In this document: in pieces, positions 7,143 through 8,628 of the stretch
Layout: every line of letters begins with the position of its first letter
Numbering within the stretch: position 1 is the stretch's first letter
From: Holosporaceae bacterium
GTDB taxonomy: Bacteria > Pseudomonadota > Alphaproteobacteria > UBA3830
Length of the DNA: 8,628 bases
Direction of reading: 5' to 3'
Assembly (NCBI GenBank): GCA_031284345.1
Contig: JAITAC010000043.1
Span: forward strand, 1 to 8,628
Program-made: the position numbers and the translations under genes
The notes under the pieces: model-generated
The model's database searches: none
Seen by the model: only the letters and a program-made list of their open reading frames with translations
What the model was told of the DNA's origin: nothing

Positions 7143-8234
7143 TCATATATTAAAGCGAAAATGGAAAACGTCTCCGTCGTTTACCACGTATTCTTTTCCT
7201 TCGAGACGCATTTTTCCGGCGGCTTTGGCTCCGGCTTCACCTTCGAACGCGATGTAGTCGTCATAGCTTATGGTTTCGGCGCATATGAATCCGCGTTCAA
7301 AATCTGTGTGAATTACGCCGGCGGCGGCGGGGGCCTTGGCATTTTTCTGCGTTGTCCAGGCGCGCGATTCCTGAGGACCAGCCGTGAAAAAAGTCACAAG
7401 ATTCAGGATGTCATAGCCGCCGCGAATCACCCGTGACAGGCCGGATTCGACCAATCCTAGGGAAGTAATGTATTCGTTTTTCTCGATTTCGTCGTCCATG
7501 ATTGCAATTTCAGATTCGATTGCCGCCGAAACGACGATGCTTCCGAAATTTCTGCTGCGGGCAAACTCCGTCACTTTTTTTGTCCAGTGATTCTCCGTTG
7601 CGACGTCGCTTTCATTTACATTACAAACATACAGAATCGGTTTTTTAGTGATGAGGTGCATGGAGCTAGCAAAAATTTCTTCGTCTTTGGGAAGCGACAG
7701 TTGCGATAGCATTTTTCCCGCCTCCAGCCAGTCGATGGACTTTGCAAGAAAAGATTTCTCCGCCGTCAGCTCAGGATTATTTTTTTTGGCCACCACCAAT
7801 TGTTTTTTTTTCAAACTTTCCAAATCTGCGAGCATGAGTTCCGTTTCCACCACTTCTATGTCCCGAATAGGATCCACATTGCCGTGAACGTGAGTTATGT
7901 CCGAATTTTCGAAGCATCTTACTATGTGCAGAATTGCGTCGGTACTTCGAATGTGCCCCAGAAACTGATTGCCCAGACCTTCGCCATCGCTGGCTCCCTT
8001 CACGAGACCGGCGATATCGATAATTTCCAATTGGGTTGGAATGATTTTTGCGCTTTTGGCAATGCGTGCCAAATTAAATAAACGCGGATCCGGAACCCCC
8101 ACAATGCCAATGTTTGGCTCTATGGTGCAAAACGGATAATTCATGGCTTGTGCCGCTGCCGTCTGCGTTAATGCATTGAATAAAGTGGATTTCCCAACGT
8201 TTGGCAGTCCAACTATTCCACAATTAAATCCCAT
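7143..8234 (-). CDS. ychF: Ribosome-associated ATPase YchF (OLA1/Obg-like family)
   Basis: YchF is a universally conserved cytoplasmic P-loop protein of the Obg family that prefers ATP. It binds ribosomes and is linked to translation and stress control. The 363-aa length is typical. Motifs seen are the P-loop GLPNVGKST at 9-17, NYPFCTIEPN at 32-41, DIAGLVKGA at 73-81, and NVNE at 205-208 in place of the GTPase NKxD, which fits ATP preference. A charged helical hairpin at about 130-200 is followed by the C-terminal TGS domain from about 280, with TFFTAGPQESRAWT at 281-294 and HTDFERGFICAE at 309-320. As in the family, the P-loop is followed by hydrophobic residues where other GTPases have a catalytic Gln. 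The ATG at 8234 has AGGAG 9 nt upstream and a clear promoter further up. It is the first gene of an operon with sua5. Confidence 0.97.
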   Translation of the reverse strand: MGFNCGIVGLPNVGKSTLFNALTQTAAAQAMNYPFCTIEPNIGIVGVPDPRLFNLARIAKSAKIIPTQLEIIDIAGLVKGASDGEGLGNQFLGHIRSTDAILHIVRCFENSDITHVHGNVDPIRDIEVVETELMLADLESLKKKQLVVAKKNNPELTAEKSFLAKSIDWLEAGKMLSQLSLPKDEEIFASSMHLITKKPILYVCNVNESDVATENHWTKKVTEFARSRNFGSIVVSAAIESEIAIMDDEIEKNEYITSLGLVESGLSRVIRGGYDILNLVTFFTAGPQESRAWTTQKNAKAPAAAGVIHTDFERGFICAETISYDDYIAFEGEAGAKAAGKMRLEGKEYVVNDGDVFHFRFNI

Positions 8235-8264
8235 TTTTTATTACTCCTGACGATCGTTTTCTGA

Positions 8265-8294
8265 AGCATAAACTTCCCTTGAAAACTCTGTCAA
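8265..8294 (-). promoter_or_regulatory. Sigma70-type promoter of the ychF-sua5 operon
   Basis: On the minus strand a perfect -35 TTGACA (8294-8289) is followed after 18 bp by TATGCT (8270-8265), which matches four of six -10 positions including the key TA and final T. The expected transcript start is near 8258, giving a leader of about 25 nt that holds the AGGAG ribosome site before the ATG at 8234. Confidence 0.75.
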
Positions 8295-8391
8295 CAGTTG
8301 CGGTTCCCATTTTCTAGAATTTTTTTAAGAGACGTTACATGTGCTCATTCTATAGACCTATTTCGAAACCGAGTAATTCAGAGGAATTTTT

Positions 8392-8407
8392 AGGAGCCAA
8401 TCCTCCT
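8392..8407. repeat. Inverted repeat AGGAG-N6-CTCCT
   Basis: A 5-bp perfect stem with a 6-nt loop lies just outside the tandem array. No T-run follows it on either strand in the right place, so it is not a standard terminator. It may be part of the same repeat element. Confidence 0.3.
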
Positions 8408-8422
8408 CGCCAGTTATGCATC

Positions 8423-8550
8423 ACAGGAGAAATGGAAAGTTGTGCGCAACAGGAAAAGGAGAGAGTCGTACGTCACAGGAAAAGGAGAGAGTCGTACGTC
8501 ACAGGAAAAGGAGAGAGTCGTACGTCACAGGAAAAGGGAAAGTTGTGCGC
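8423..8550. repeat. Tandem array of five 26-bp units (A-B-B-B-A')
   Basis: Three identical 26-bp B units at 8449-8474, 8475-8500 and 8501-8526 begin ACAGGAAAAGG and end GTCGTACGTC. They are bracketed by variants: a 26-bp unit A at 8423-8448 and a 24-bp unit A' at 8527-8550. Both share the A-type half GGAAAGTTGTGCGC (8434-8447 and 8537-8550). Each unit joins a purine-rich half to a segment with a short palindrome, CGTACG in B and GCGC in A. Because 26 is not a multiple of 3, a constant-frame repeat protein is unlikely. The exact identity of the B copies suggests recent expansion. It could be a minisatellite, a dispersed-repeat remnant or a protein-binding array. Confidence 0.9.
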
Positions 8551-8628
8551 CGGCACCTTTTCCACCAATTACCACAATATCAGAAAAATGTAAAATTTCC
8601 GTTAACGGCGAAAAAATTTTATAAATTA

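Larger units (their letters stand above)
8235..8628. other. Non-coding region upstream of ychF
   Basis: This stretch of almost 400 bp has no supportable gene. It holds the ychF promoter, an inverted repeat AGGAG/CTCCT at 8392-8407, the 26-bp tandem array at 8423-8550 and a perfect 10-bp palindrome CCGTTAACGG at 8599-8608 flanked by A/T runs. Plus-strand frames through the array are open, but only because the repeat unit lacks plus-strand stop codons, and no ribosome site precedes their ATGs. Confidence 0.6.

Noticed and set aside
8423..8550. CRISPR array
   Set aside because: The units abut head to tail with no unique spacers, and no cas genes are present.
8339..8593. Plus-strand open frame of 84 codons across the repeat array
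   Set aside because: It is open only because the 26-bp unit lacks plus-strand stop codons. It has no ribosome site and no similarity I recognise, and the unit length is not a multiple of 3.
8599..8608. Palindrome CCGTTAACGG as a terminator or operator
   Set aside because: A 10-bp palindrome flanked by A/T runs has no clean T-tract directly after it on either strand and no gene beside it in the window, so no function can be supported.

Overview
All five recognisable genes lie on the minus strand. They point to a moderately AT-rich Gram-negative bacterium, since three are inner-membrane or baseplate parts of a type VI secretion system (T6SS). The T6SS proteins are clear family members but divergent. 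The window also carries a DUF2608/HAD-like exported protein, a type familiar to me from host-associated bacteria such as Legionella-like organisms and intracellular alphaproteobacteria. I therefore favour a host-associated proteobacterium, but this lineage is an inference and not proven by the sequence.

Layout in transcription order (right to left). The right edge (8235-8628) is non-coding and carries a tandem array of 26-bp units. A strong sigma70-type promoter (TTGACA, 18 bp, TATGCT) then drives ychF (8234-7143), followed 15 bp later by sua5/tsaC (7127-6174), forming a two-gene translation-related operon. A weak terminator candidate follows at about 6142-6095. A monocistronic gene with its own promoter encodes a secreted HAD-like protein of 228 aa (6001-5315) whose catalytic motifs are degraded. 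After about 240 bp of non-coding DNA comes the T6SS cluster tssK (5076-3772), tssL (3785-3036) and tssM (3034 to beyond position 1). tssK and tssL overlap by 14 bp, and tssL and tssM are separated by 1 bp.

TssK is the baseplate adaptor. TssL (DotU-like) and TssM (IcmF-like) form the inner-membrane part of the trans-envelope channel to which TssK docks, so the tight operon makes one physical sub-assembly. No tssJ, tssB/C, hcp, vgrG or clpV is in view. More T6SS genes may lie beyond the left edge, where tssM is cut off.

The points most worth a second look are: TssM keeps its Walker A motif but lacks the usual DTAG (Walker B/G3) motif and appears to have only one N-terminal membrane helix; the exported HAD-like protein has lost its nucleophile Asp; and the 26-bp repeat array has an A-B-B-B-A' arrangement. 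I did not find a wholly new system.
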